Shown: piece by piece, positions 28,766 through 41,309 of the stretch | Numbering within the stretch: the stretch's first letter is position 1 | Layout: every line of letters begins with the position of its first letter | Assembly: GCA_037179515.1 (NCBI GenBank) | Contig: JAXCGZ010015134.1 | Span: 107,501 to 171,500 of the forward strand | From: Halocaridina rubra | Lineage: Eukaryota; Arthropoda; Malacostraca; Decapoda; Atyidae | Reading direction: 5' to 3' | DNA length: 64,000 bases | The notes under the pieces: generated by a model | What the model saw: the letters and a program-made list of their open reading frames with translations, nothing else | Database searches by the model: none | Told to the model about the DNA's origin: nothing | Made by a program: the position numbers and the translations under genes

Positions 28766-29583
28766 CGAGGCAGTCGATTATTTACTAAAATGAAAATTTT
28801 TTTGCATGTGCATTATTTGCGAATTTTGTATTTTTTTAACTATTATTTTTTAGGGGCGTTATTCCAATTTCGCGGATTACAAATACGCGGAAAAAGCAAA
28901 CAGGATGTATATTAATATTTTGATGCTTGTCCAAGTTGTTTTTCTCCTGTCATTAAGAAAATATTTGTATAGCTTGTTTCCAATCTCCTTACAGATTTTG
29001 AAAATATATATTGAACAGCAACAGCTGTTTTATGTATAGTGTGTCTGTGTTTATCCCTTCAAAGATTTCTAATGTAAAATTAGAGCTTATGCTGTACATA
29101 CAATAATGATATGTTCAGCTAGTTGCGGCCTAACTTTTACAAAATATATTGTAAAAGGTTTTTTATATTTATGATGTATCAATATTGTTTTATTTTTCAT
29201 ATCTCATAAGCTACATATAATTACTTGGTAATTGTCAACATCATGTATAATTATTCTCCCTCTGTTCTCTTCCTACATCTGTCATCCACTTTTAAGTTTT
29301 CCTCCTTCAGATAATTATCAAATATTCCATTACTGTCTGCTCTAAACACTTTCACATCTAATACTCTTCCTCACATATACCTTCTTCTCCATCACTATGC
29401 AGTTAATTAATCTTCTGTCAGGTAATCTTATCATAATTCAAATTGCCCCATGCATACTCTTTAAACAGTATGTAAGTATTCAACTAATCCTCTCAGTGAA
29501 CATCATATATTATTTTCTCTCCGCTTCCAATCCATCTTAGCACACCTACATTTCCAGTTACACTGCCCATTACCTCATCTACA
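28766..29583. other. No recognisable gene
   Basis: AT-rich. The stretch near 28852-28890 (CGCGGATTAC..TACGCGG) may come from a DNA transposon end but cannot be assigned. Confidence 0.4.
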
Positions 29584-30358
29584 CAGAAAAGTGGCTATTG
29601 AAATCCAATACTTCAAAATGTAAGGTAATGAGAATGGGTACAAGTGCAAGAAGGCCCAAGCTTGACTACTCGGTGGCTGGAGTACAACTTCAAGAGACAG
29701 AAAATGAGAGATGTAAGAGTAAACATACTAGCAGATTTGTCTCCAGAAATACATATAAATGGCATAGTAAGGGCAGCATATGCATTCTTATCAAATGTAA
29801 GGGTAGCCTTCAGGCACATGGACAAGGAAATGTTCAGAAATATTTATGTAACCTATGTGAGGCCAAAACTCGAATATGCAGCCCCCTTTTGGAATCCGCA
29901 CTTGAAAAAGCACATAGCTAAGCTTGAAACAGTTCAAAGACATGCCACGAAACTGGTGCCAGAAATACAAAATCTCAGTTATGATGAGAGGCTGAAGGAA
30001 TTAGACTTACGATCACTCAAAGCTAGAAGATTGAGGGGGATATGGTGACAGTCTTTAAATTCCTTCATGGTTATGATAGAGTGGATAAGGATCGATATTT
30101 TGATATGGCAGGCTCTAGAACTAGAGGTCATAGTTTGAAGCTTCGTAAGAAAACTTCTTTGCAGGATGTAAGGAAATACTTTTTCATTGTAAGAGTAGTT
30201 GATAATTGGAATTGGCTAAGCGAGGAGGTAGTTAATGCTATCTCAATCAATAGTTTTAAGGACAGGTATGATAAGTATTACTAAGAAAATGGAATTGATG
30301 AGGAGACGGGAAGATACAAGCTTTGGGCTCTTTCCCGTAAACACAATTAGGTAATCAC
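29584..30358 (+). mobile_element. LINE-A copy A7, 3' fragment
   Basis: A 5'-truncated copy starting at the KWLMKFNTSKC codons of the RT domain and ending with one tail unit. The ORF2 C-terminus is split by a two-base loss near 29711 and a one-base loss near 30038, giving frames 29598-29921, 29644-30048 and 30042-30284. The final stop (DRYDKYY) is retained. Confidence 0.92.
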
Positions 30359-33300
30359 ATGTGTCTGGACTACTGCTCAGCTGACTTGTGTCTGGTAAAC
30401 AATTGCCTGACAAAGGCAACTGCCCGATGGAAAATTTCCTGATAGAGACAATTGTCCTGAGGAAGGTTAGGTTATGGTAGGTTGGATATGGTTAGGTTAG
30501 ATTAGATTAAATTATATTAAAGTAGGTTATATAGAACCAGACTACATTCACATTCTTCATTCCACACTTCAACACACGCTTTTTCAAGCCTTTTCAAAAA
30601 TTTTCTCTTTTCTCCTCACTTCACTAACACTTATATCATCTAAACTGCATTTTGTCTTATTCAGTATCAAGTGAAATTTTATATCTAATGTTAACCATTT
30701 AAATAAACTGATTTGTATTATCTTTTTTATTATTTCAAATCTATCGTGGAATTAATAATAGCTTGAACATTCATTAATATTAAGTTCAGATGTCATTTCA
30801 TTATTATTTCAATAAAGTCTGTAGTACATATCGATTAAGAGTAATTTATTTCAAGTCAGAAATCAGTGTTTACAAGGAAGGAAAATTGGTATCTCAGAGG
30901 AGCTGTCAGAATTGCCAATCTGTATTCAGTTTATAAAGTTGTATCCTTATGAATTCATGAAAGCAATTATACTCTGTTGAGATTACATCAATTTTATACT
31001 GCTGAAGAAGAAAAATATTGATACCCCTTGTTTGTCTTTCAAATCAAAGATGAGAATTTTGAGATTGTATTATATCGTAATGTTTTGAAGTTTATTTGTG
31101 TTACAGTAAGCTAATAATTATTTTAGACTCATATTACTGTATTATTACATATATTTCTTTCCTTACTGGACACTCATGGTTACTGCTTATGTATTTTTTA
31201 CTAACAAAAGTCTGATTTAATGTGACCCCAAAGCCATATCTTTGGTCATAATACAGGAAATAAGTCTTGTTAGACTGAGTGTCGTTTCCTACCTGAAAAT
31301 TTAGTCCAACACACAAGCAGGGAGTCATCTAGGTCCTCTTTCTCATTCATAAAGCGACTTTGTGTTGAAGATAGAGTATTATACCATGCAAACATGTTTG
31401 TATATCCAAATGTACCTAAATAGCTATTTATATTAAGATGCTATATGAGAAAATATTTAATCATATATGATAGCTGTACAGTACATACTTATATACATAT
31501 GTAATGAAGAATATTATCCAAATACTTAAACAGTGTTAAATTGAGCACTGTTTGATTTGTATGTGTGTTATTTAATTCAGATAATTCTGAACTGGAGATA
31601 CTATGCATTATCGTGCCTTGGGAACAGATGAAAATTAATTCTTAGCAAAGTGTTTTGCTTACGAACTTTTTGTCTATTGCAAGTTATCTGTGAATGTGCA
31701 TTGTTCCTTGTTTTTATAAGCTATTTTTTTTTTTATTATTATTTGAAAGTGTTCGTTATCTCTGGAAATTTACATTTTCTAGAATAGTTGAATATTAAAG
31801 AGAATCCAGTATGTGCTCTATTTATATTTTTATTGCTATATGTTTTGGCTTGAAATTTATTCAGGATGAAATAATTGTATCTCCTTATATATTATGCAGA
31901 GGCTGATACCTTAGAGAGGTTATAAGCAATACTTCGCTACTAACAGTAAGTAGTTGAGTATCGAAGAGTTTTTCATTTAATTGCAATTTGAAATCACCTT
32001 CTATGGGCTTATTAGTTTGGCGTAATTTTTTTTTTTTATGTTTGACTAAAGTGTTCTCCAGGAGGAGACCAGTATCTTGCTTACCCTATCGACTGTGTTC
32101 TGAAATGAATCCTCTCCAGATTTGTTTTGCAGGAATGGGAGAGAAAAATGTAACCTGTCTTGGATTATGAATATGCCCCGTAACTCGTTATAGGTCCATG
32201 TTTGCCATTTCTCACGTTAGAAATGGAACTGTTTACCTATCCGTTACTGAGTTAAATGTTTTAAGACTTATGTGGTATTTTGGTATATGCAGCTTATATA
32301 TAAAAATTACTTGAAATTCACTAGTGTTCTCATTTTCTCCTTTAGGTATAATGTTACAAAATGATTTAGAGATACAGGGGTTCCTCGTACAACGTCGTTC
32401 CGAATTACGTCATTTTACCGTTATGTCAAAGGCCAATAAATAATTAATAAATTATTAATGAATTAATTTTTCGACCCACCAGGCTGGTGCAGTAAATTCA
32501 TACCACACATACAGAACAGTTTCTGAGCACGGCGAACGAATACACTGCTGTGTTCGTATTTACCAAGTTAAAGGCTTTATTTATTTATTTATATATTTGA
32601 TTATACTGAAGAATAATATTGAATTTAAAAAAAAAGGCCAAACACACAGCAGTAAATATGATTATTTTTGAAATAGTTTGTTGAGCGTCGTGTAAGAATA
32701 CGGCGTCAAGAATAAGTGCAACGTAGTTTATTCTAGCCCACCAAATTGTGCCTCGTGTTTATTTGCTCTCATTTGTTTCGCTCGTTACTGACATTACTAT
32801 TGTCTTGTAAATTTATTTTCAGAATCGAATAATTATATTTTACAAAACATTTAATCTGTAAGATGATTTTCTAGTTTTTGATGGTTAATGAGCAGTAGTG
32901 AGCTTCTTATGAAGTGATTTTTTATTTGTCATGGCGAAGTCAGTTTTGCACACTTTATCATCAATTTCAAAGCATTGTTTTACAGGATTTTATGAAATTC
33001 ATATGAGGTATTTTTCTTTTCTAGTCTTGAAAATTATTTATTGTTTAACATCTTTTAGTGCTGGAATAAGGCCCTCCAATATTTACATGGTGATGTGTTG
33101 TAATTTCCTTTTTGCACATTGGTGTTGGAACTCGCCAGGTTTTTCTTTAGGGAAAAATCATTCTGCCATCCGTATTAAAATGTGAATAATTAGGCCTGAA
33201 GTAAAACTTTAGGTTATTTTACTTGTAATCATAATATTTTGTTAATTGTTTGCTTGAATATAGGAGTTGCCAGGAAACACTCATTGAATCATTGAGATTA

Positions 33301-34250
33301 AAGGTTAATGGTATAAGGAAATGCAGGACAGTGATCGCACTAGACCCCGACTATATACCTATCATATAGATGGTGTCCAAGCCCAGTTTCCAGTCATATG
33401 TACCCAGTGATCTGCAGGCAATGGCTGAATAATCTGCTAGACCTATAGGAAGTAACCAGCCCCACAATTAATTTCCCATTTTAATCTGTATCAGCATGAG
33501 ACGATGAAAGCTAATCCAACCTTGGGCCAGGATCTAACTGTGCCACAATGTTGTCCTAGAATGAAGTGTGAAGTGGTTACTCTAATTAGATTCAAGTAGA
33601 TATTAGCTTTAATTCTTCAGAACACATTCGAATTTGGGACCTGACTGTTACTGTCAGAGGAAAATGTCTTATATGAAGAAAGTAGATGTATAGCTTTTGA
33701 ATGGCCTTTAGCCTATAGGGTTAAGTATTTGTTTGAGTCCTTGAATTTTTTCAGACTGTTTTATGAGGTGCACATTTATCTTAGTACGTATGCATTGGCT
33801 GCAATTTCCCCTTTGTTAAGAGGTTGGCCGAATCAGAGGGCACTTTCTGTCTTGAATATATTTCAAAAGACTTTATTTCTACATACATATGTACGTGTTG
33901 TTTGCATGACCGTTTCGTTTATTTTAGCTTATGTGTGTCAGTATATTTACGGACACAGTGTGTACACCTATTTATTTATATAAAATTTACCCATATATTT
34001 GTATCTATTATATGTAGTTCTTTCTTTGGGCTAATTGTAGAAGAAAAAAAATTAGAGACCAAAGGTTTTAGCCTTTAACCTGTCACTGCCTCGGGATAAT
34101 ATTTATTCCCTCACCTGTGGAAACAAAGAACCATTATTTGTAGCAATATTTTCACCTATTTACTCTGACCTAATTAAAGGGAACCCTAGTATGCCCCTAT
34201 TACTAGGGACCCCAACAGATGAGGGGAGTTTTGTTACACTTTCTTACAGA
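30359..34250. other. Long AT-rich stretch without recognisable genes
   Basis: Short open frames show no family signature and no repeat copy was recognised from elsewhere in the window. Two points stand out. 30465-30515 has degenerate GGTTAGGTTA repeats. 32380-32420 begins ACAGGGGTTCCTCGTACAAC, which resembles a pogo/Tigger-type terminal repeat; its partner end was not found. Confidence 0.4.
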
Positions 34251-34720
34251 AAGTTAGTTGTTCTCGTGAAATGCTACTTTACACTCATATATACGATGTA
34301 TGAAGTTGTTCGTAGTTGAGATTTATGAAATATAGTTGCTACCATGATCCTTGACGGTGCATGTACAGGTTAAATAGTAAGTTATTAGTTAGTTGTACTC
34401 ACGAGATGCTACAAGACACTCGTGTATACAGTGTGTGAAGCTCGTTCTTAGTTACGATTTATGAAATACAGTTGCTATTGTGTTCCTTGACATTACATAT
34501 AAAGGTTAAATAATAAGTATTTAGTTAATTGTTCTCGTGAGACGCTACAAGACACTCTTGTTTGTGACGTGACTTTAATGTGTGAAATCGGTGGTATTTG
34601 AGATTTATGAAATATAGTTCTACTGTGATCCCTGACAGTGCATGCATATAAAGGTTTAGTAACAAGTAATTGGAGAGTTGTTCTTGTGAGCTGGTACGAG
34701 ACACTAATGCCAAAGAAATT
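34251..34720. repeat. Degenerate tandem repeat, ~130-150 bp unit, ~3.5 copies
   Basis: Units begin with (A)GTTAGTTGTTCTCGTGA-like sequence near 34253, 34390, 34521 and 34672. Each contains GATTTATGAAATA(T/C)AGTT and a (C/A)TTGAC/CCTGAC block followed by ATATAAAGGTT. Divergence between units is substantial. Confidence 0.65.
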
Positions 34721-35867
34721 CATTAGAGATACGTGTCCTAGAAGATATTTGAGCTTGATTCTGAATCCCGTGGATGTTGTGGACATCCCAGACAGACAAA
34801 TACAGAGAAAATGTTTCTAACAATGTTTATAACTACGTGTGAGGGACAGAATGAGCTCCTTGTAGTAAAACATTCGTAGGTAGAATATATGTTGGAAAAT
34901 TTATTATTTTGTATGAGAAAGTTTTTATTTAAGGTGAGGAGAGCTTTTTTATTCATCCAGATATCAGCAGTTCACAAGCCCCCATATAAATATTAGCATG
35001 TATGCTTCTGCATGTGATATGAATTATATTTTTATTGGTAGAGGATTTAGTTTCGAGATCGTTTGTAGACCTCTACCGAAAGCATGTTAGGATTTCCAAA
35101 TTTATTGAGTTATGAGGTTAAACATTAATAACATACGGCAACCCTCCACAACTTTTGGTCCTTCGAACTGGATAAGAATTGATGTGGTAACAGTGAAGAT
35201 GGTGCAAATTTTAGATAAACTCCCACCTCTAGACTGTAAAACTCCACAGTTTAAACATTACACTTTTCAGCTGATAAATGCTTGAAGATTGCAAGCATGA
35301 TTCTGAAATTTAAGTGGTTATTTAAATAAATAGGTGTATCTTTTTCTTGAGTTGATGAAGTGTTTGTCTCTTTGTGGACAATAAATGTACTTTCATGTTT
35401 AAATGTCCTCTAAGTAAATTAGATGATAGTACCCAGTTACTGCTGGGTGAATAGTGGTAATTAATTTGGGATTTGTGTGTTTACATATTTGCAGTTTAAC
35501 AATGTTTATAACGTCGTAGTGACTCGTTTGTTTATGTAAATAAACAGAATGTAGTAACCCACCTGCTGCTGGGTACACAGTGCCGTTTATTGGAGGAACT
35601 TTGTGTTTTATATTACACTTTCCATTTACTGTTGTTGAGTAATCAGTGTCGCCAAACCTCAGTGTTTTACCCCGTGGTTTGGCATCATGAATGACGAAAA
35701 TGAATTACTATGTTATTATCTTGAAATTTTGGAAGATTGTCGTATGACTCACTTTACAGAATGAATGTTTGTTGTCTTGTGAAAATATAAAGAATATTGT
35801 GGTTTCTTTGAGGACGTAGATCAGGTATATGTTTTTTGTTCTCTTATATTTTATTTGCTTTCTCAAT
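34721..35867. other. No gene recognised; may include LTR/leader of the BEL-like relic
   Basis: Two similar stretches, CAGTTACTGCTGGGTGAATA near 35438 and CACCTGCTGCTGGGTACACA near 35560, suggest old duplicated sequence. No LTR pair could be defined. Confidence 0.35.
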
Positions 35868-36694
35868 ATGTCGGTTAAACCTGAGATATTACAGCTTCTT
35901 CGGGAAATTGTTCAATGTGATTGTGTTCAGTGTCAAACAGAACTTGCTAAAGATGATGAGACACTTGTTGTTGCTGAATATATAGAAGATGTTATCATAT
36001 GCTAACAAAAAGATTTGGAAAATATGATAATAATATGTAGAGGATAAGACCCTTAAAAGGAATGTATAGAACATGACAATCTAGCTAAAACAGTAAATGA
36101 GATTAGCTTGGCTGTCCTAGAACAGATTCGTAAGTTAGGAACTGTGATGAATACTAGAGCTCCTAGTTCCGAGAGCTCAAGCCTCCCCAGTAGACAACCA
36201 AATCCTAGATATCCCAAAGTAAAAGTACCACAGTTCTCTGGAAATTGATGAAAGAAACGAGTTTTGGAATTCGTTATATAGCTTAGTACATAGTACTTCT
36301 ATGCCAACTATGATAAAGTTTACCATTTTGAGAAACACCCTTAAAGGAGATGCCAAAGACACCATAAAGGGATATCTTGTTGCTAGTGGAAGTTATGATG
36401 CATGCATCCAACCGCAAACTATTTATGCCAGCAAGGACAGGATTACATGAAATTAAATGAGGAAATTGGTAAAATTACCAACACCCTCCTCTAATTATTC
36501 ATCGCTAAATACAAGCAGGGAATAGAAGCTATTACGCGAAGTTTGAAAAATTATTGAGACATGAAGAACACTGAATGGGTGTTTTCAGAACTCATGATCA
36601 TGAAATTACCAGAAGACGTAAAGAACTGGATTAGCATGAAAATTGACACAAAATATTCTTCATTTAAAACCCTTTTGAAGGAACTGGGAAAATA
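35868..36694 (+). pseudogene. BEL/Pao-like retrotransposon gag relic
   Basis: The frame opens MSVKPEILQLLREIVQC and reaches YPKVKVPQFSGN near 36230. In shifted frames it continues with EFWNSLYSLVHST, FTILRNTLKGDAKDTIKGYL and ASGSYDACI, then SELMIMKLPEDVKNWIS. This order (PKxxLPxFSG, FWxxFxxxVH, KFxxLxxxLxGxAxxxIxG, LxxKLPxxxxxxI) is the DUF1759-type gag of BEL/Pao elements. Several stops and frameshifts are present. Protease and polymerase are absent, since the sequence gives way to a LINE-A fragment at 36695. Confidence 0.6.
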
Positions 36695-36935
36695 TGTAAT
36701 GACCTGTTTGTTAGAATGAGCCCCAAGCTTGTAACTTCCCGTCTCCTGGTCAGTTCCAGTTTGCTTAGTGATACTTATCATACTTGTCCTTAAAACTATG
36801 GATTGAGTTAGAATTAAGTACCTCCTCTCTTAGCCAATTCCAAGTATCAACTACTCTTACACTAAAAAGAGTATTCATTACATCTTGCAAAGAAGTTTCT
36901 TACCAAGCTTCAAACTATGACCTCTAGTTTTACCC
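36695..36935 (-). mobile_element. LINE-A copy A8, old 3' fragment
   Basis: A minus-strand, more diverged 3' end. A degraded tail and GAGCCCCAAGCTTGTAACTT at the left are followed by the ORF2 C-terminus through TCAAACTATGACCTCTAG. Substitutions and small gaps mark it as older than A2-A4. Confidence 0.8.
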
Positions 36936-37450
36936 CTCAAAGATGTGATGGCCCCAGGTTAGCTGGTACTATCTGCCTGGGGCCCCTTGAAGCGGTGAGG
37001 GGCTACGAGCTGGCTGCACTGGGGGACCCGGCCACCCCTTTCTGGGTGGATGAAAATCCTAACACTTAGTTCAACTGATTACAACCCTCCAAAAAGTGCC
37101 CTAAACCTTTAATAGACCAAAACCCACTGATAATACTTGACTACTATCTCCGATTGGCACTCCCCCAATTTGGCTTCAGTACCACCAAGTCCTCGCTGTG
37201 GACAATGGCCGCCTGCCCGGACTGGCCCAGGTTCTGAGGGGAATGGGGCCACAAGGCCATTCCTATGATGGAGATGAGTGAGGTGGATTCCCCTAGCCGT
37301 GGTATGGGGGCACACCACGGTCGTCCTTGTGTCTCCCCCAATACACTCAGGGGGCTTAGCTCCCAGTCATGGAATTTCTATTACTCTCCGCCTTGTCCTA
37401 CTCCTGATGACCTCATGCTTGCTACTGAATTTGCTTCCACCACTGGCTAG

Positions 37451-38290
37451 GTGGAGGTATCTAATGCCATTGGCCTGAAAGGGCCCCAAGCACCCCATAT
37501 GGGGGTGCTAAGAAAAAAAAAAACATATCAACCACTACCTAGTCTATCCCAACTGGTCGGCCCACAGAGCCACCAGTGGGACAGATATCTGAGAGCCAAA
37601 TTCAACAAGCAAGTTAATGATGTTGACTTCGAACTGTACCTCTTAAAAGTAACCCCTGAACATGACGCATATTTGGAATACTTTAAAGATAAAGAAAGTA
37701 ATAGAATTTTTAAAACTAAATCCCCCCTTCATTCAGAGGAGTTACAAAAAATGAAATGCTTAGGAAATGAGAAAGCAGACGTAGCCCAACATAAACGACT
37801 GAGCTCAAGGACGGGCACAATCCTGTGCAATCATATGGACTTCGGGGAGATCCCCTTTACTAGATTGGGCCCAAAACCGGAATGTCTTTTAAAAGAGAAG
37901 GGTTATGATGTACAGGAGCTAACACTTTTCACTGTCACCTCAAGATCTTAAAACCAGTTATTAAAATTGCTAAAATAAAATTCCATATTCAAGAACTCCC
38001 TCAAGGGATTTTCCTTGGGGGGATAACAGTGAGAGTAAAAGAGTACCACCCAAAACCCATGCAATGCAAATATTGTTGGGGATACCAGCACCCAGCAAAG
38101 CATTGCCAAAACGTTGCAATATGTGTAAAGTGTGGCCAAATTGGCCACAATAACCACCAATGAACTAATAGTAAGAAATGCATTAACTGTGAAGAGGGTC
38201 ACTTTGCAAACTACCAGCAATGTACCCATCACAAATATCATGAAGAAATCACTTATTGGTGGAAAAATTTTGATAATCCCTATAGGATAA
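37451..38290 (+). pseudogene. Element C ORF1, gag-like with zinc knuckles
   Basis: An open frame of 166 residues (37451-37951) shows a Jockey-type gag fold (YLLKVTPEHDAYLEYF, LSSRTGTILCNHMDF). It continues after a frameshift as IAKIKFHIQELPQGIFLGG and VKEYHPKPMQC. Three Cys/His knuckles follow at about 38063-38225: CKYCWGYQHPAKHC, CVKCGQIGHNNHQ with a stop after it, and CINCEEGHFANYQQC. Such knuckles bind element RNA. The frame is no longer translatable as one protein. Confidence 0.7.
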
Positions 38291-39316
38291 CAAAGAGGCA
38301 AATACGGGAGGAAGGGCTGTTTCCCGAGCTGTACAGCAGCAGCAGCAAGAACAACAACAGTGGCAACAACCATCACTACCTCCCCCTAGACCTCAGAGAA
38401 CTGAAAGATTAGGTCAAGGAGGGACGACATTGCTGCTACCTCCACCCTTGAGAGTGCATCAGTACCGCCACCATTACCAAGGTCACTAAACACTGCAGCA
38501 ACAATGGAGCCTTATGACCCCTTCCTTTCAGGTGAGGAGGAACTAAAGTCCCTTGATTCTATGGCTTGGTAAAGTGTGTCCCAGACGCCAGCTAGTGTAC
38601 ACTGAAGGCATATAAATTCAAGAGATGACATAAACATCCCACAGATACCCGATAATGAAACATCACTGACCTATCATAGTACAAAAGTCTTACAGCTGTC
38701 TGATTTGAAGCTTCCAACATCGGCAAAACAGTCTGATAGCGAATTCGACACCCTTGCCTCTCCAGGGAAAAGAAAAAAAGAAAACCTTAGTACAACTAAA
38801 GTATCCTTTACTAAATCCAATATTTTCAACAGAGATAAGCAACATCAGGAAGAACTAGGGGAGGACTGTGGCTGTTGCAGCTGCATGGGAACCCTCCTAA
38901 TAGTTAAACACAACCTTCAAACCCCTTTGATAGAGGTGACAGAGAACATATACAAAAGGATAAAAAACCGTAAGATATAGTACAACACTCCTTCAAGGAA
39001 CATGGGGTTAAATGCGTTTGCATTAACCACCTAAACGCGAAATTTCGCGATTGCCGGGGAAAAAAACGAGAAATGAAGATATTACTGTAATCCAGCAGCT
39101 AAAGCAAAGTACTCTCCAAGAGAGGAACTGGGTGACCCCTCAGATGATTCGAAAGTGGACCCACCTAGTCAAGGGCGTGATCCATGATTCCGGAGACTGT
39201 CTGATCCATCATTAATGACCAGAGTTTTCTAAAATAGAGCAAAGTATCCCAGTTCATATGAGCTGAGGATTCAAAATATCCCCTCTTCAACATATTAAGC
39301 AGAAACACTCTCTGGA

Positions 39317-40224
39317 TTCTACAATGAAATATTTGTGGGATCCAGGCCTAATCAAACGAGGTATACAATACACTGAGATCACAAAATATATTATGTTCCT
39401 GCCTCCAAGAAACCATATTAAGGGGCAATAAGTAGAATCCTCCATGTGGCTACAATATTGAAAAGGGATGTGACATTCTTGGTGCTAGCACTAGAGGAGT
39501 GGCCATCCTTATTAGTCAGGAAATATCTTATCATAGACTCCGAATCATAACAGATTTGGAACTTGTAGCCTTAAAAATACATGCATCTTCTAACTATACC
39601 ATATGCTTTGTGTATTTACCACTAATTAGGAGCATACAAAAAGAGGATATATTACACTTGACTCAACAACTACCCACCCCCTTTCTTCTTTGGGGGGCTT
39701 TAACACTCGTAATATGATGTGGGGAGACCCGAGAGGGAAAATAGTGAAGAAAATATTAATGGAAGAAGCAGTGGAGAATCCTTAATCATATGACTGTCAC
39801 CCATGATAATTGATCCATTAACATTCAGTCAGCTCTTGATTTATAAGTGATCCTCCTTGATGCATCAGGAGACTTCTCATGGAATATACATGAAAATTTA
39901 TGTGGGAGTGATTACAATCTGATTTATTTAACCAAGAAAGAATACTCTCCTAGATCATCGCATGAAAGATGGCTCATTAATAGGTCTAATTGGAATGATT
40001 TTACCTCCTCTACCATGGAGCTTATGGACGACGTAACAGATGGTGATGGACGTCAACATATGGAAAGTATCACCAATGCCATCTATAATGCTGCTGCTGT
40101 ATCAATACCTAGGTCGAGTGGAAACTTTAAGCACTACCCAAACCCTTGGTGGACTCTGGAATGCGAAGCCATAGAAGAAGCAAAATATTACACAAAGAAG
40201 GAAGCAGCGACATCCATCAGTTGA
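39317..40224 (+). pseudogene. Element C ORF2, endonuclease remnant
   Basis: The endonuclease start is recognisable as ILQ*NICGIQA (Trp turned into a stop) followed by CLQETIL with the catalytic Glu. RGVAILIS and CFVYLP follow, then GGFNTRNMMWGDPRG after a frameshift (the usual GDFN has become GGFN), and GSDYNLIYL (the catalytic His of SDH replaced by Tyr). These changes would abolish activity. Confidence 0.65.
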
Positions 40225-40599
40225 GAATATCTTAGAATACCGATGCTTATCTGCACTGGCAAAAAGAATTTTTAATCAAGCAAGGAGAAAATCATGGCAA
40301 TCTTTTGTGACATCAATATACTCATATACCGACGCCAAAGCTGTATGGACATGAGTTAACAAGATCAGGGGCAAGTTTTCCCTGACTCCTGCAGCAGTAT
40401 TGGAGATAAACAGTCTAATATTTGTAGATCCCCAGGAAGTTGCTCAAACTTTTGCCTTATCACTCACCACAATCTCAAGCACGTCAAATGAAAGATCAAT
40501 AAGAGAATACAACCAGCTAAAGATGCAAGCTAAAACATTAAGTTTTTCCAGCAGAAGAAAAGCCCATGAGGATAATGAGGACCTCAGTTACTTTTCAGT

Positions 40600-41202
40600 A
40601 TGCCAGAGTTAAGATCAGCTCTCCAGGAACGTTGCGATACTTCTCCTGGCCCAGATGAGATAGCAGTATCAATGCTGACACATTTAGACCCTAATGTTTT
40701 GGAATTGTTACTTAAGGTATTCCGTGAATTATGGGAGGAGGAGACCTTCCTGGATAAATTACGAGAGGCAACAGTTTTAAACATACTCAGATAAGGCAAG
40801 CCTCCAAAAGACCCCCGTAAATACAGACCCATCTCATTAACAAGCTGCATGTGCAAACTTATGGAGCGAATGATAAACAGATGGTTGATGTGGTTTTTGG
40901 AGAGAAATAAGTTATCTCCTTCTCAGTCAGGCTTTAGAAAGGGAAAATCCACCCTGGATTCGCTCATACGGATGGAAACCAGAATCAGGAAAGCCTTTGC
41001 AGAACAGATGTATTTGGTAGCTATATTTTTCGACCTAGAAAAGGCATATGATACAGTTTGGAGGGATTGTAGTTTACAGAAGCTTCATGGATACGGCCTG
41101 CGAGGAAGACATCCCATGTTTATCAAAAACTTTTTGACAAACAGGAAGATACAAGTTAAAGTTGATAATAAGATGTCTACACCTCTAACCCAAGGGGAGG
41201 GA
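40600..41202 (+). pseudogene. Element C ORF2, reverse transcriptase N-half
   Basis: Pieces read SPGPDEIAVSMLTHL, a stop, KYRPISLTSCMCKLMERM, SQSGFRKGKSTLDSLI and FFDLEKAYDTVWRD (catalytic Asp), ending at VDNKMSTPLTQGE. The following GVPQG segment is missing because copy A9 begins here. Confidence 0.75.
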
Positions 41203-41309
41203 GCCATGTTGGCTCCTGGGATTCGCTTATGCCTGAGATTACCACTGTCTTGATAAGGAGAAGACAGTGGTAATCTCAGGCATAAGCGAATCCCAGGAGC
41301 CAACATGGC
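41203..41309. repeat. Perfect 49-bp inverted repeat at the A9 5' end
   Basis: Arms 41203-41251 and 41261-41309 are exact reverse complements around a 9-base loop (GATAAGGAG). The right arm is normal LINE-A ORF1 sequence (VVISGISESQEPTW). The left arm is the same stretch inverted. This looks like snap-back of the first-strand cDNA end during insertion. Confidence 0.95.

Larger units (their letters stand above)
36937..41202 (+). mobile_element. Jockey/I-like element C, 5' part (gag, endonuclease, RT N-half)
   Basis: The 5' part of a decayed non-LTR retrotransposon with a gag-like ORF1 bearing zinc knuckles and an ORF2 with endonuclease, RT and RNase H. It runs to the residues STPLTQGE just before the RT GVPQGS motif. 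There it is interrupted by the A9/A10 pair and resumes at 48692. Several stops and frameshifts are present throughout. The first ~500 bp (GC-rich) look like a 5' UTR. Confidence 0.75.

Noticed and set aside
30460..30535. GGTTAGGTTA repeats as an interstitial telomere (TTAGG)n
   Set aside because: The units are irregular (GGTTATGGTAGGTTGG, GGTTAGATTAGATTAAA) and too short to call telomeric.
32380..32720. Second pogo-like element starting ACAGGGGTTCCTCG
   Set aside because: Only one possible end is visible; no convincing inverted partner was found.
37109..37478. Overlapping open frames in the GC-rich 37.1-37.5 kb stretch
   Set aside because: They have no family resemblance and fall in the probable 5' UTR of element C.
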